A DNA stretch of 64,000 nt from Cladorhizidae sp. MBARI D1340-BT2 (taxonomy: Eukaryota; Porifera; Demospongiae; Poecilosclerida; Cladorhizidae): positions 13,783,984 through 13,847,983 of the forward strand of contig JAQNBH010000010.1 of NCBI GenBank assembly GCA_028752905.1. Reading direction: 5' to 3'. A program made the translations under genes and the position numbers. Below the pieces are notes generated by a model, which did no database searches, was not told where the DNA came from, and saw only the letters and a program-made list of their open reading frames with translations. Each line of letters begins with the position of its first letter. Positions within the stretch are counted from its first letter, which is position 1. Below are positions 1 through 10,809 of the stretch, one piece after another.

Positions 1-2923
1 CTTGCTGCACTGTGCCACTGTGAGGGCACGGTCATGGGGTTGTCTGCAAACAGAGATCAATGGTTCCCTGAGAACAGTCTTGAGCTTCTTGCTTGTGGCT
101 TCCCGTCGGCATCCTTGAACAGGGAATAGTTTGATGTGAGATGTCTGGAAAGATCTCATCAGGTGGGACCGCATCAAATGTTATTGTTGATGGGTCCACA
201 CCATTGCATAATGCGGTTGCAACAGCAATGGCAAATAAACCACAGGCATTGCCTCCAACCTGTTGATGCATGTATGGTTTCTGTATGGTCAGGTGGCTTC
301 CTTGATAGAATTCCATCCATGCCAGGCATTTTAGTGTATCCAGTTCTGCAATGATCCAACAACAATAAAGAACAAACAAACGAAACAACTATTAATTGTT
401 TGTAGTATATAACTACTATTTATTTCACAAGAATTGATTGAATGGTAAAACGTACTGTACCTATTTTAGTGGGTTCGTTGTTGTACCATACACATGGGCA
501 TCTTGCCATTAATATTGAGCTGTGAATCATATTTAGGTGAAATTGCCACTCTTGAAAGGCCCTGGTTCTTAATGTGATGCTTGAGTTGAGATACTATGCA
601 AGTAAAAAATAGAGTATAGATTTCTAAGCTCACAACAGTAGTTATCAAGGAGCCCAATTTTTAATTGAGAGGATTAAAATAAAACAACACTGTTGGATCC
701 AATGACATTATTCAATTTCTAATGCATGTCATAAAAATTGTTGGAAATTGACAACAGTTAAATTCTTGATCCACCTAATCAGAATGTGTAATTTTTTTTA
801 AAGTTTAGCATATAAAATATTCTCATTCAAGTTATTTCTTACTGGTTCTTGTATAGAGGCTGTCATACACCCGCACAGTCCCCTTGGGCATTCCTATGCT
901 GGACACACAGACCCAGTAGCTGCCAGTATTCATGATTTGGATATAATCCCGAACCGGAGTTCCAGTTATTGAGCCTCCACTTCCTAGTGCCACATACCGA
1001 ATGGACTGGAAGCCACCCATCTTTGGAAACTTATTGCGAAGTAGAGCCTGCATCTCATCTATGTGTGTGTACTCTAGCCATGCTTCAGACAGCAGAATTA
1101 ATTAAAAAAAGTCATCAGGGAATTTTCTGTAATGGACAGGTGGTTTGCAAGGCAAAGGTTTTCCAAGCATTCTAGGCACAAGTTGTGTAACACTGGTTAC
1201 AACACAGTCTGATGTTGGCTCACTAGAGACAGAGAGGTGTGTTTCTATCAGGTGGTGGGAGGACTGGACTATCTTTCTTAGTCTGTCAAATGAGTAGGCA
1301 CTGCCTCTTCTCTGGACTCCCAGGGGAACCTGCATCACTCAACTCATCAGATGGTCCAAGGTTGTTCGAACTGGTGTTGTGTGACTGGATGGATGAAGGT
1401 ATCTCATGTTGAACTGGCAACTCTCTAGTTAAGTAAGGCTTCAAGAGCCCGACATTAACCTTAACCTTCATTTGGGTTGTCATCCTGCTGTGTGCAGAGT
1501 CCCTTGGGTGAGACATCAACGATTACATAGGGTCCCAACCAGTCCTGGGCCAGCCTGTCTCCTTTCTTGATACCTTCCTTGCATTCCTCTTAAGGAAATG
1601 ATAGTCAACAGGTTAGTAATATAAAAATTAAAATTAAAACCATCCAGTTAAGGTCGAGCGACAGATAAAAAAAAATATCACAAGAAAACAGACAAGGACA
1701 TTCTAAAATTTATCAAAACTCCGAAATACATCTATCCAGAAAATTTTATTATTCTTGGCCTTTCGATTTTTTTTCAGAAACAACAATGGGACTCTAATTT
1801 CATTCAGCTTATATAAAGGCACACATTAAAGGTACACATTAATTCATAAAAACATACCTATTGCAAAAGTAAAGCGCTTTAAGCCTCTTTTTTGCTTGGA
1901 ATCGAAATAAGCTTTATGCTTCGCTTTAGCTTCTTCAATTTTCAACCATATCTTCTCATCCATGATATGTACCTATGTGATTACAAAGTAAAACAGATCT
2001 GTAACATGATTTTTTGGGAGTGCATCAAACATTTTCATTCAACTATTTGTCCCCCATTTTTTGTTACCAAAAAGTGTCAGCAATTCCATGTCACATATTT
2101 ATGTTTGCCAGTCAGTTTTGTTCTTACATTTGCCACATGCTTCTCCAAATTAGATTGTACGTCTTCAGGAGACATAGTGAGTGAGATGTTTTCATAGAGA
2201 AGCTCCTGCTCATTCTCATGTTCTGCATTGATGGCTATGGAACCCCTAACTCTTCGGTAGAACATCAACACAAATGGCTGTTGCTTTGTTGAAGACTGGA
2301 CACTTGTATTGATACCATAACTTGTGGGGAGTACATATCTACATAAGTACACAAACATCATACATAGAAATCATAACTACAAGCAGCACATTCAAGGTAT
2401 ATTCATCCTTTAGCTTAAGGCTTACACCAAAAACCACGTTTATATTTTTAGTATATAAGAATGTGGAAAATAATATACCGTATTGCAATTTGATTTTGAT
2501 CTCCATAAATGCTCTTAGTTTTGCATTTTATAATAAGTACCACTAATTATAACAAGATCGGTTGGCACTTTTCTGTGCACTATCCTGACCATCCAGTAGT
2601 ACCCTCTGCACATTTTTGTTTGCACTCCTGATACTTCTCTGATCGATTCCTGCATCTTCGCTAGTAGGCAGGGATCGTTTGAAGCACTTTCGAATGGTCA
2701 CACTGTAGTCAGCTTCTTTCTCGCTAGTAAACCATCTGGCTTTTGGCTGCAATATGCACACGGAATGTTTTGTGCGATAAAAAAGGTTGCGAGTATGTTT
2801 TGCGGATAACAATACACTCGCAAAACTTAATCAAATTTTGTAGCAATATGGTAGCAATAACTACTAATAATGTAATTTTTTATGCCTTTTCATCATTAAT
2901 TTTTTTAATATGTGTGTGTGTGT

Positions 2924-2946
2924 GGGTGGGTGGGTGGGAGGGTGGG
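2924..2946 (+). repeat. G-quadruplex-type G-run in an intron of copy A1
   Basis: Six GGG runs separated by single bases follow a (TG)n tract. The homologous site in block A2 (50,334-50,355) is an uninterrupted run of 22 G. Both lie in an intron of the Ginger-type gene. Confidence 0.8.
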
Positions 2947-3486
2947 TGTTTCAGTGTGAGAGGATTCATTGGAGAGATTCTGGTGAGATTTTCTGGGTTA
3001 ATCACAGATTAGCATGAAATGTGATATTGGCATCTATTGGAAGGTGGTGGTAATAGTAGAAATCTCTCTATTTATTAACAAACTGTCAATCTTGAAAAAT
3101 AATTATTAAATATTGGTAGCTTACTTGTTCCAGTCAGATTGAGCATCGTTTGTATACTTGGACATTGCCCTCTTAAGAGTTTGATTAGTCTGCTTATCTT
3201 GGCCATTGCTCTGAGGGTGATATGCTGAACATACCATCCGCTTCACTCCAAAAGCAGTCAAGACAACATCATTGAGCTGAGTTATCAAATAAGTTCACAC
3301 AAACAGAACATTTCTCTGCATGAATATTTATCAAAAGGAAGCAAGGAGGAAATTTCCAGAGAATCAAGACTAAAGTCGTTAATAAAGTTATCTTAAATTG
3401 TGTTAAGTCTGCCTTGTACTGAATAGTCTAACTTTGCTCTTGTAAACAAATCCAACACATTTTCCTTGATTAATTTTCACTTCTCA

Positions 3487-3491
3487 GACCA
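3487..3491. repeat. Target-site duplication, left copy (GACCA)
   Basis: GACCA directly precedes the TGTAACC start of the LTR and recurs directly after the far LTR at 9,058-9,062. A 5-bp duplication is usual for Ty3/gypsy integration. Confidence 0.85.
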
Positions 3492-4063
3492 TGTAACCGA
3501 AACTTCTTTCTGGCCAAGACGCGCTTTGCTCTTGCCAGATCCAAGTTCCCAGTCCGACGCCTGAACCTCTTCTAACCTCCCTGGCTAGAACCTCTCTTCA
3601 GACCAAACAACAAACACAGCAACCTTTGCCGTGTCGCTGATTAGCAAGAGTCTATTGCTAATATATCCCAATGACAACGAATCAATGACAATATCAAGTG
3701 CTCTTACTCAATAACAATTCATACTCAATAAAGACAACTCTCACTTTTTAAAGCCCTCTCTCAATAGTATACAAAGTTCAGTCCTTTTATAATTACGAGC
3801 TACTTGTTCATTTTGACGTCACTTGTTTACAATGTGACTTCGTGGCAACCTATCAGGAGCTCGCTCCCGAATCCACGCAAGAGTTTCGTTATCTGTGTTC
3901 TCCTCCCAAGGTCGAACTCGCGATCGTTGATATCTTCCCACGTTCTCTTCATTAGTGTGGTTTGCCACGTTCTCCCCATTCGTCTTGTGGTTTGCCATGT
4001 TCTCCCCATTCGTCTTGTGGTTTGCAGGAGCCAGGAATCTACCTGTCAGAGGTTTCTCTGATA
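3492..4063 (-). repeat. 3' LTR of the Gmr1-like element
   Basis: 572 bp, nearly identical to 8,516-9,057. On the plus strand it begins TGTAACC and ends CTCTGATA, where the other LTR ends CTCTGACA, so one terminal base has changed. It holds three copies of a ~30-bp tandem unit (CACGTTCTCCCCATTCGTC core, about 3,938-4,026); the other LTR holds two. Confidence 0.9.
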
Positions 4064-4078
4064 TTCCCTTTTCTTTGA
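4064..4078 (-). other. Polypurine tract of the Gmr1-like element
   Basis: On the minus strand, ATCAAAGAAAAGGGAA immediately precedes the 3' LTR and directly follows the RNase H stop codon (4,079-4,081). This is the expected plus-strand primer site and shows that RNase H is the last coding domain. Confidence 0.75.
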
Positions 4079-5216
4079 TCATGAGCCCTGGTCACGAGAC
4101 AATCCATCAGCATTGGCGTTTGCCATACCAGCTCTGTGGCTTACAGTGAACCGGTAAGACTGCAGTGCTAAAGCCCATCTAGCCAATCTTCCATGTGCGT
4201 CTTTCAGGCTTTCAAGATGTGTGAGAGGGTCGTGATTGGTCTCAATGTGAAACGTTGTGCCTTGCAGGTAAGTCGTCCTAAAGTGCTTGACCCCCTGCAC
4301 AATCGCTAAAGCCTCACGCTCTATAGCCGAGTACTTTAATTCCCTGGGTAGCAGTTTCTTCGAGCCAAAGGCTACAGGATGCTCGTCTCCAGCTTGATCT
4401 CTTTGGCTCAGCACGTATCCCAGTCCAGTGGCTGACGCATCCGTCTGTAGAGTGAACTTCCTCGCCCAATCCGGGGTCGTTAGCACTGGCTCACTAGTGA
4501 GCGCTTCTTTAAGCAAGTTAAAGGAATGTTCACACTCGTCACTCCATTCAACCGTATTACTTTTGTTTTTCCGGGTTAATTCGGTTAAGGGGTTGGCTAT
4601 GGTGGAAAATGTGTGGATGAACCTACGGTAATAACCGCATAACCCAAGGAATGCCCGTACCTGCTTTTTAGTCTGTGGTTGGCTATATTCTTTCACTGCC
4701 TTAACTTTACATTCCAAGGGCCTTACTTCTCCGCCACCCACTATATGTCCCAAGTAGTTACACTTATTGACAGCGAAACTACACTTTCTCTCTTTGATAT
4801 GTAAACCTGATTCTCGTAATCTCTGCAACACTTCCTTTGGGTGACAGACGTGCTCATCCCATGTGTTACTACGTATTAGGATGTCATCCAGATAAGCAGT
4901 GGTAAAATCGTGTAATCCATGCAGCACGTGGTCCATCAGACGCAGAAATGTTGATGGCGCAGATACTAACCTAAAGGGCATGGTGTTGAACTGATACTTC
5001 CCGTAAGGTGTAATGAAGGCTGTTTTGGCCTTACTATCTTTTCCCATGGGAACCTGCTTTAGTGAGGTCTAGAGTGGTAATGTACCTCGCCCTCCCAATG
5101 TCATTGATTAAATCTTCAATGTGAGGTAAAGGGTACGGGCGTTTAACTTCCTGTAATCCACACACATACGAGTGGATCCATCTTTTTTCTGTACTAACAC
5201 GATAGGGGCTGCCCAA
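4079..5216 (-). pseudogene. Reverse transcriptase-RNase H region of the Gmr1-like element
   Basis: The RT part begins near 5,216. It shows LDLTK, the first catalytic Asp, with a small deletion and frameshift just after it at about 5,045. The downstream reading frame (5,047-4,079, 322 codons) has TAYLDD, the YLDD catalytic box, then RT thumb motifs such as FLGLCGYYRRF. RNase H follows with TDASATGLG, REALAIV and the terminal ANADGLSR. The stop is only a few bases from the purine tract and LTR, so no integrase follows RT. Family identity is certain. The role would be copying element RNA to DNA in cytoplasmic particles. Confidence 0.9.
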
Positions 5217-5353
5217 GGGCTCTTGGAGGGTTCAATGATATTGGTGTAATAAAGTCTTAATCTCCTCCCTTAGAAATTCCCGTGCCGTATGTGCTAGCCT
5301 GTATGGTGGTTAACGAATTGAGGGGGAGTCTCCCGTGGTTATGTCATGACTAA

Positions 5354-6847
5354 CTAGGCACGTCCTCCCCGGGACGTCCTGTATGACATCCCTGTTTGGC
5401 TTGTTTGTGTGAGAGAGAGTGTGTGTAACTTTTCTACCTCATTCAACTCGAATGGGTCATCTATTTCCTGTTCCTTTGTCAGGAAGACTGCAGGGGCTGG
5501 TGAAGTCCAAAGCTTCATAGCATTTATGTGGAATGTCTTGTGACGCTTCCTACAGGCTCCAGTGTCTATCTGATATGTCACTTCTTGATTTTTTGGTGAC
5601 TGCAAAAGGCCCCTGTCATTCATCATTCAGTAATTTGTTCTTTTGGGTTGGTCTAAACACTAGAACAAAATCACCCACTTCAAAGTTTATTTCCACTACC
5701 CTCTTATCATGGTGGTACTTCTGCTTTTTCTTTTCTCTCTCCTCATTCTCTCTCGAGCAATGTCTCTTACAACTTCTATGTTAGACCTCATGACCTCAAT
5801 GTACTCAGTCACATCTGTCTCACACTGGTCTTCCTTCCCTTTCCAGAATCTCACACGTTCATCTATAGGCATTCTCATTTCTCTGCCAAACAGTAACTTA
5901 TAAGGGGAAAACCCTGTCGTGGCATGCACACTATATGAAAGGCAAGCACTTATCCAAGTCAACCTTACTGCTTTGTGTCAGTTTCCGTAAAAGCCTTTTA
6001 AGGGTAGAGTTAAAACGTTCCACCATACCATCCGTTTCTGGGTTGTATGAGGAAGTCCTAATCTGGTGTACCCCCGTAGTCTCACAAAATTGTTTAACTA
6101 CTTTCGACATAAAATTTGTCCCATTATCTGTTAAGAGCTCCTGTGGAACTCCTACCATGGTTGTCAGATCTATTAGGCAATTCACCACAGTTTCAGCAGT
6201 GCTGTTTCTCAAGGCATAGGCTTCTGGCCACTTTGTGGTGTAATCCATGGCAACTAAGATATATTTGTTACCAGATTTAGACTTCTCCAAGGGGCCAAAA
6301 ATGTCATCGCCATGCGTTGGAAAGGTTCGGTGAAAATGGGTAAGGGGTGTAAAGGTGGTTTGGCTAACACAGCTGTTTTTGCTTTCTGACACACAGGACA
6401 AGACATACATAATTCCCTTACATCTCTTCCCAGGCCAGGCTAATCCATCCTCCGACGAATCGCCTCCAATGTTCTCTCTGGACCAAAGTGTCCAGCCACC
6501 ATTGAGTTGTGCCCTAACTGCAACACTTTGGTCCGAGCCAACTGCGGGACAACCACCAGATCCTTCCCTTGGTCCTGGTACGGTTTCCGAAGCAGAATCC
6601 CATCCTTCCAAAAGTAGGGGCTGTTCTCCTCGCTTGCCTTTTCACGAATCCTCTCCAACGTGGAGTCCGTCTGTTGGGCCAGCTTCAGCTGGTCTACTGA
6701 AATGGCCTCGAAAATGTTTTGCTCTTCATTCGTGATGTCACGTTTAGGATCTGGGTCATCTGGTTCTTGTTCTGCTTCTATCTCATTTGGCTCGAGTAGT
6801 TTAGGATTCATGTCACTAGAATCCATCCTTTGGTCATCTGAAGTCAC
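5354..6847 (-). pseudogene. Integrase region of the Gmr1-like element, located upstream of RT
   Basis: From 6,847 downward: an acidic spacer, then the zinc-binding part (GHNSMVAGHFGPERTL, with CMSCPVC further on near 6,410). The catalytic core lies at about 6,310-5,931 with the three acidic residues visible in VAMDYTTKWPEA, LLTDNGTNF and DGMVERFN. The C-terminal part (5,962-5,354) holds TGFSPYKLLFGREMRMP and RKRHKTFHINAMKLW, the usual post-integrase signature of gypsy polyproteins. Frameshifts occur near 6,440 and 5,940. The catalytic triad itself is intact. The next domain on this strand is RT, which sets the unusual order. Confidence 0.88.
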
Positions 6848-6866
6848 TTCTGGGTCACCTTCTGCT

Positions 6867-7475
6867 TTACTTACTTACAATGTCAACCGGGTCTAATGTA
6901 TGTGTGACTGGCTGGTCTCGTTCTTGTTCCAGCTGTTCTTGTGCTGCAAGCTCGCTCTTTGCTTGCTCCCGGGCACGTGTCGTCAACATACATGATTTGG
7001 TTACATCGGGAGTTGGTGGAATCGAGTCTTCCTCCCTTAGTGCTTCCTTCAGAATTTTTTTTAAATGGGGAACATCGTGTCCCATTAACATATCCACTGT
7101 GATGTGCTCTGATACTCCCACAGCCATGTCGTGGTCCTTTCCTTCCAAAGTCAATGTGATCTTTGCGGCTGGGAAAAGCACTTTCCTTGAGCTGGCAGTG
7201 TGATAGGGGATCTTCCATGACAAATAATCCTTTGGGTTGATCCATCTGGGGTGCACAACCGACTTTATACAGCCTGTATCGATCATACCAAGGACGGGAC
7301 TCCCATTGACCTTGACTGATCTTGTCCACTTGGGCAAGTGTTCTTGTACACATACAAGGTTTGCTTCCTCAAGCTTGACGCGACAATCTCTCTTGATATG
7401 GCCCTTCCATCCACATCTGAAACACTCGATCTGTTTCCGGTCTTCGGCTTTCCAATTACTGCTTCTCTCTTCCAT
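6867..7475 (-). pseudogene. Nucleocapsid zinc knuckle and aspartic protease of the Gmr1-like element
   Basis: A 202-codon frame. A CCHC knuckle (CFRCGWKGHIKRDC) lies near residues 18-32, and a retropepsin motif (LGMIDTGCIKSVVHP) near residues 63-77. Charged, Glu-rich sequence follows and leads into the integrase spacer. The knuckle binds element RNA and the protease matures the polyprotein. The frame is open, but it is separated from gag by a frameshift. Confidence 0.82.
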
Positions 7476-8262
7476 AGGTCTCGACTTGTTGGTAGTTGCC
7501 GGGCTGGGCTGGAACGTTCCCTTTGTTCAGGTCTCCTCGGATCTACTTCTCTTCGCTGGTTCCCAAGATACCTCGACACAGCTTCTGCAAGGTCTTCGAA
7601 TGTCTCTGGTTGCAAATTCCTCATTTGGACCTCTAACTATCTAGGTAATTTTCTCAAGGACAGTTCATACAAGACAGCATTAAATGCTGTCTTTCCCGTC
7701 GATTCAATCCATTGAGTGAAAGATTGTCGGTACGTACTGAACCAGAGGTCGGAATTGCTGGAGTCGAAAGGATATTAGAATGTCTTCTTCCGATAAGTGT
7801 CTGCAGAGATGTGGTAAGTCGCCAGGAGGGTCCGTTTGACTACTTCGTAGTTCAATTGGTCTAGAGCAAATAGGTTCGACACGGCGGTCAGACCTTGTCC
7901 TGACAATGAGCTTCTTAGGTGGGCACTCCATTGTGCTCTAGGCCACTCTCCAACCTTCGCTGTCACTTCGAATGTTTCCAGGTAAGCACCAATATAGTCC
8001 ACCTTTTCGACAAACTTCTGGGAGGGGGAACTACTACTGGGGCAGGTATAGGGGGTTGGTGGCTTCAGTCAGCGCTTGGATCCATCTATCCTGTTGTTCA
8101 GCTGCATGACCCCGGTCCTCCTGCCTTTGCTCTTCCATTCTCTCAGGTCTGTTCCATCTCCACCCAACGATCCATGAATCTGTCCAGTTTCCCTTGTTAT
8201 TGACGTTCAGGGGTCCCTAGTGTATTATCGCTCGGCAACCGGCGGTCTTCTCCCGGTCGAGA
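7283..8262 (-). pseudogene. Gag (capsid) region of the Gmr1-like element, SCAN-related
   Basis: Translation from about 8,262 downward starts MSRPGEDRRLPSD and soon meets stops. The capsid part is readable across frames: YIGAYLETFEVTAKVGEWP (8,002 on), LDQLNYEVVKRTLLATYHIS, then across a frameshift FSTYRQSFTQWIES and, after a TGG-to-TAG stop near 7,640, VQMRNLQPETFEDLAEAV. The last stretch resembles the helical region shared by Gmr1-like capsids and vertebrate SCAN domains. At least three disruptions are visible. Gag would form the particle shell. Confidence 0.75.
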
Positions 8263-8493
8263 CATCTCCAACAGACACACAATAAGAGTCGTTGACAGCA
8301 AAATGCCAACTAATAATAAATAAAACTTAAATATGCAAACAAAACAACGACAAGCCTAACTGGTCAGAGTGGGTTTTCAGGTCCCGTAAGCACAATGCTC
8401 GAACCGTTCTCCATATACTGAGATAGCTACTCGGCTAAGTACCTCCAACTAGATCCTGACCTAACCGAAATTTGGGATGCTCCTCTTTGATTA

Positions 8494-8510
8494 TCCCACC
8501 GCTGCCACCA
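8494..8510 (-). other. Primer-binding site of the Gmr1-like element
   Basis: On the minus strand TGGTGGCAGCGGTGGGA lies a few bases inside the 5' LTR. A TGG start, complementary to a tRNA CCA end, is the normal placement of the minus-strand primer site. The tRNA identity was not determined. Confidence 0.7.
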
Positions 8511-8515
8511 ATGAA

Positions 8516-9057
8516 TGTAACCGAAACTTCTTTCTGGCCAAGATGCGCTTTGCTCTTGCCAGATCCAAGTTCCCCGTCCGACGCCTGAACCTCTTCTAAC
8601 CTCCCTGGCTAGAACCTCTCTTCGGACCAAACAACAAACACAGCACCCTTTGCCGTGTCGCTGATTAGCAAGAGTCTAGTGCTAATATATCCCAAGGACA
8701 ACGGATCAATGACAATATCAAGTGCTCTTACTCAATAACAATTCGTACTCAATAAAGACAACTCCCACTTTTTAACGCCCTCTCTCAATAGTATACAAAG
8801 TTCAGTCCTTTTATAATTACGAGCTACTTGTTCAGTTTGACGTCACTTGTCTTCAAGGTGACTTCGTGGCAACCTATCAGGAGCTCGCTCCCGAATCCAT
8901 GCAAGAGTTTCGTCATCTGTGTTCTCCTCCCAAGGTCAAACTCGCAATCGTTGATATCTTCCCACGTTCTCTGCATTCGTGTGGTTTGCCATGTTCTCCC
9001 CATTCGTCTTGTGGTTTGCAGGAGCCAGGAATCTACCTGTCAGAGGTTTCTCTGACA
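8516..9057 (-). repeat. 5' LTR of the Gmr1-like element
   Basis: 542 bp, TGTAACC...CTCTGACA on the plus strand, followed by the GACCA target duplication at 9,058-9,062. It carries two 30-bp tandem units where the 3' LTR and the A2 solo LTR carry three, which explains the 30-bp length difference. Confidence 0.9.
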
Positions 9058-9834
9058 GACCACATACATGTCATGTCATGAACACAGATGGCAACAGTTT
9101 TATTAAGTTAGTTAGCTGGTATATAAATTCATTCCCCTGATCCATTATCGTTTTTGGGGGAGGACCATAACTGTAGATGAGCTCGAGTAGAATGCTTGCG
9201 ACATCACCAGCTGACTTGGACTTGATTGGCCGAGCAAATACCCACTTGGTAAAGAGATCTGTAGCAGTGCAGACATCTATGGCCTATTTCTGTGGCCGCA
9301 AATGGGCCAATGAGGTCTATACCCAAAATCTCCCATCTGTAAGTATTTGCAACATGATTTTAAGCAAATCAGATGTGCCTGATTTTATGCAGTTTAATTA
9401 TTATATAGTGCATAAGATTTGGATTGGTAAAGGATCAAATAACTTGTTTCATCATAATTGAAAATAAAATTAACCAAAAAATTATTCAATTTCAATTTAA
9501 TCTGTGTTTTTTAATCTGTGTATATATAATATATATGTAGCATCTCTTATTTTTAAATCACCCTATATACTAACTTGTCCAATATCAGACCTATTCATGC
9601 AGCCTAAAAGTTTAGGCTTCTCTTGCCTACATTTTAAAATGCGTTAGCACTCTAATGTAGGGTTGGCAGGTCAGAGGTCATTCAGCAATACAAACTAAAA
9701 CTCGCCATATACTCGATTCTATCCCTATACAGACCCTAAAAAAAGTATGTCGCAGTAATCCTTCCAACAATATAGCACACAGAAGCGCAGTTCTCCAAAC
9801 TAAAAAAAAAGTCGGAAAAATGATGCGTAAAATC

Positions 9835-9849
9835 ATCATCAGCATCATT

Positions 9850-9897
<48 letters not shown>

Positions 9898-9899
9898 TT
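9835..9899. repeat. (ATC)n microsatellite, A1
   Basis: About 20 ATC/CAT units with a few interruptions. The homologous A2 site is 52,216-52,277. The long methionine runs in translation are artefacts of this repeat. Confidence 0.95.
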
Positions 9900-10370
9900 A
9901 TTGGCTGCATAGATTTCATTTATTTTTATGCCATTTTGTAGAGCGCTATCTGGGAAGGTGCCTTTTGGTATCGCTTTAGAGAGCTACTAAAAAAGGCGAC
10001 TTCCAGTTGATTTTTGCATATATAGTTCGTCTAAGATGCCATCTTTGAATGGCGTGCACAACCCAAATTGCTCGATCCTTTACCAAATCGCTGTGTTAGA
10101 CGCGTTGGATTGAGGATATGGCGAAGAATCAAAGAAGGATTGCTGAATGTAGTTACTGATGGAGGAAGCATTTTAGGATTGTTCCTTATGGCATTCCAAA
10201 CCACTGGACCAATCTGTCCCAAACTTGTCATGCATGCATACCAACTTGACCTGGGGAGTAACCTGGGCTAGGTCTGACCAGGACACTCTTCTTCGTGTGG
10301 GCATTGCAGCATCAAAACAGTATTCCAATTCACGAAAGCTTTAAAAAATAGTATTTTAAAAACTTTACTA

Positions 10371-10809
10371 AATAAAAGGACATGTAGGTTTGGCATTGAT
10401 ATTGTGCTGTCATAACAATCACTCCATTACTGCCTCCACACCACCATAAGAGACCTCACAAACTTCAGCAATAATATATTCTTGGATAACAATCCCTTAC
10501 TGCCTCTAGAAGGGACAGCAAAATTGTGATAAATAACTGATGCTAGAGGGTATATATAGCAGCACATTTTCTTGCAAAACTAAGCTATAAATCTCTTCAT
10601 ACCTTATGTTAGAGTAATCTGGATTTTATCATTATTTGTGATGTCCCTTGTGGTTGTGGAGGCAGTAATATAGGGATTGTTATCCAAGAATATATTATTA
10701 TTGCTGAAGTTTATAATTATTTGTAAGGTCACTTGTGGTTGTGTGGAGGCAGTAATGGAGTGATTGTTATAACAGCACAATATCAAAGCCAAGTCTACCT
10801 GTCATTTTT
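10371..10809. mobile_element. Fold-back MITE-like element, A1
   Basis: About 439 bp with long imperfect inverted arms of roughly 130 bp (10,371-10,500 and 10,660-10,809). Arm features such as GATATTGTGCTGTCATAACA and GGATAACAATCC recur in inverted order. There is no coding capacity. The A2 copy is at 52,761-53,198. It lies in an intron of the Ginger-type gene. The superfamily cannot be told from the ends. Confidence 0.75.

Larger units (their letters stand above)
3492..9057 (-). mobile_element. Full-length Gmr1-like Ty3/gypsy retrotransposon (integrase before RT), inserted in the Ginger gene
   Basis: Two LTRs (3,492-4,063 and 8,516-9,057) flank an internal region read on the minus strand. 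The order is PBS (about 8,494-8,510), gag (8,262 to about 7,300), zinc knuckle and protease (7,475-6,867), integrase (6,847-5,354), RT and RNase H (5,216-4,079), then a purine tract (4,064-4,078) against the 3' LTR. Integrase lies upstream of RT, unlike typical Ty3/gypsy elements but as in the Gmr1-like group. The 5-bp repeat GACCA flanks the whole. Gag, integrase and RT carry stops and frameshifts, so this copy is dead as written. The same insertion survives as a solo LTR in block A2 at 50,881-51,451. Confidence 0.9.

Noticed and set aside
9678..9896. Proteins starting with long methionine runs (also 52,058-52,276)
   Set aside because: They are translations of the (ATC)n microsatellite.
10031..10231. 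Minus-strand frame conserved in both A copies (66 and 69 codons)
   Set aside because: No family was recognised, and the copies differ by frame-breaking length changes. It was left unannotated.
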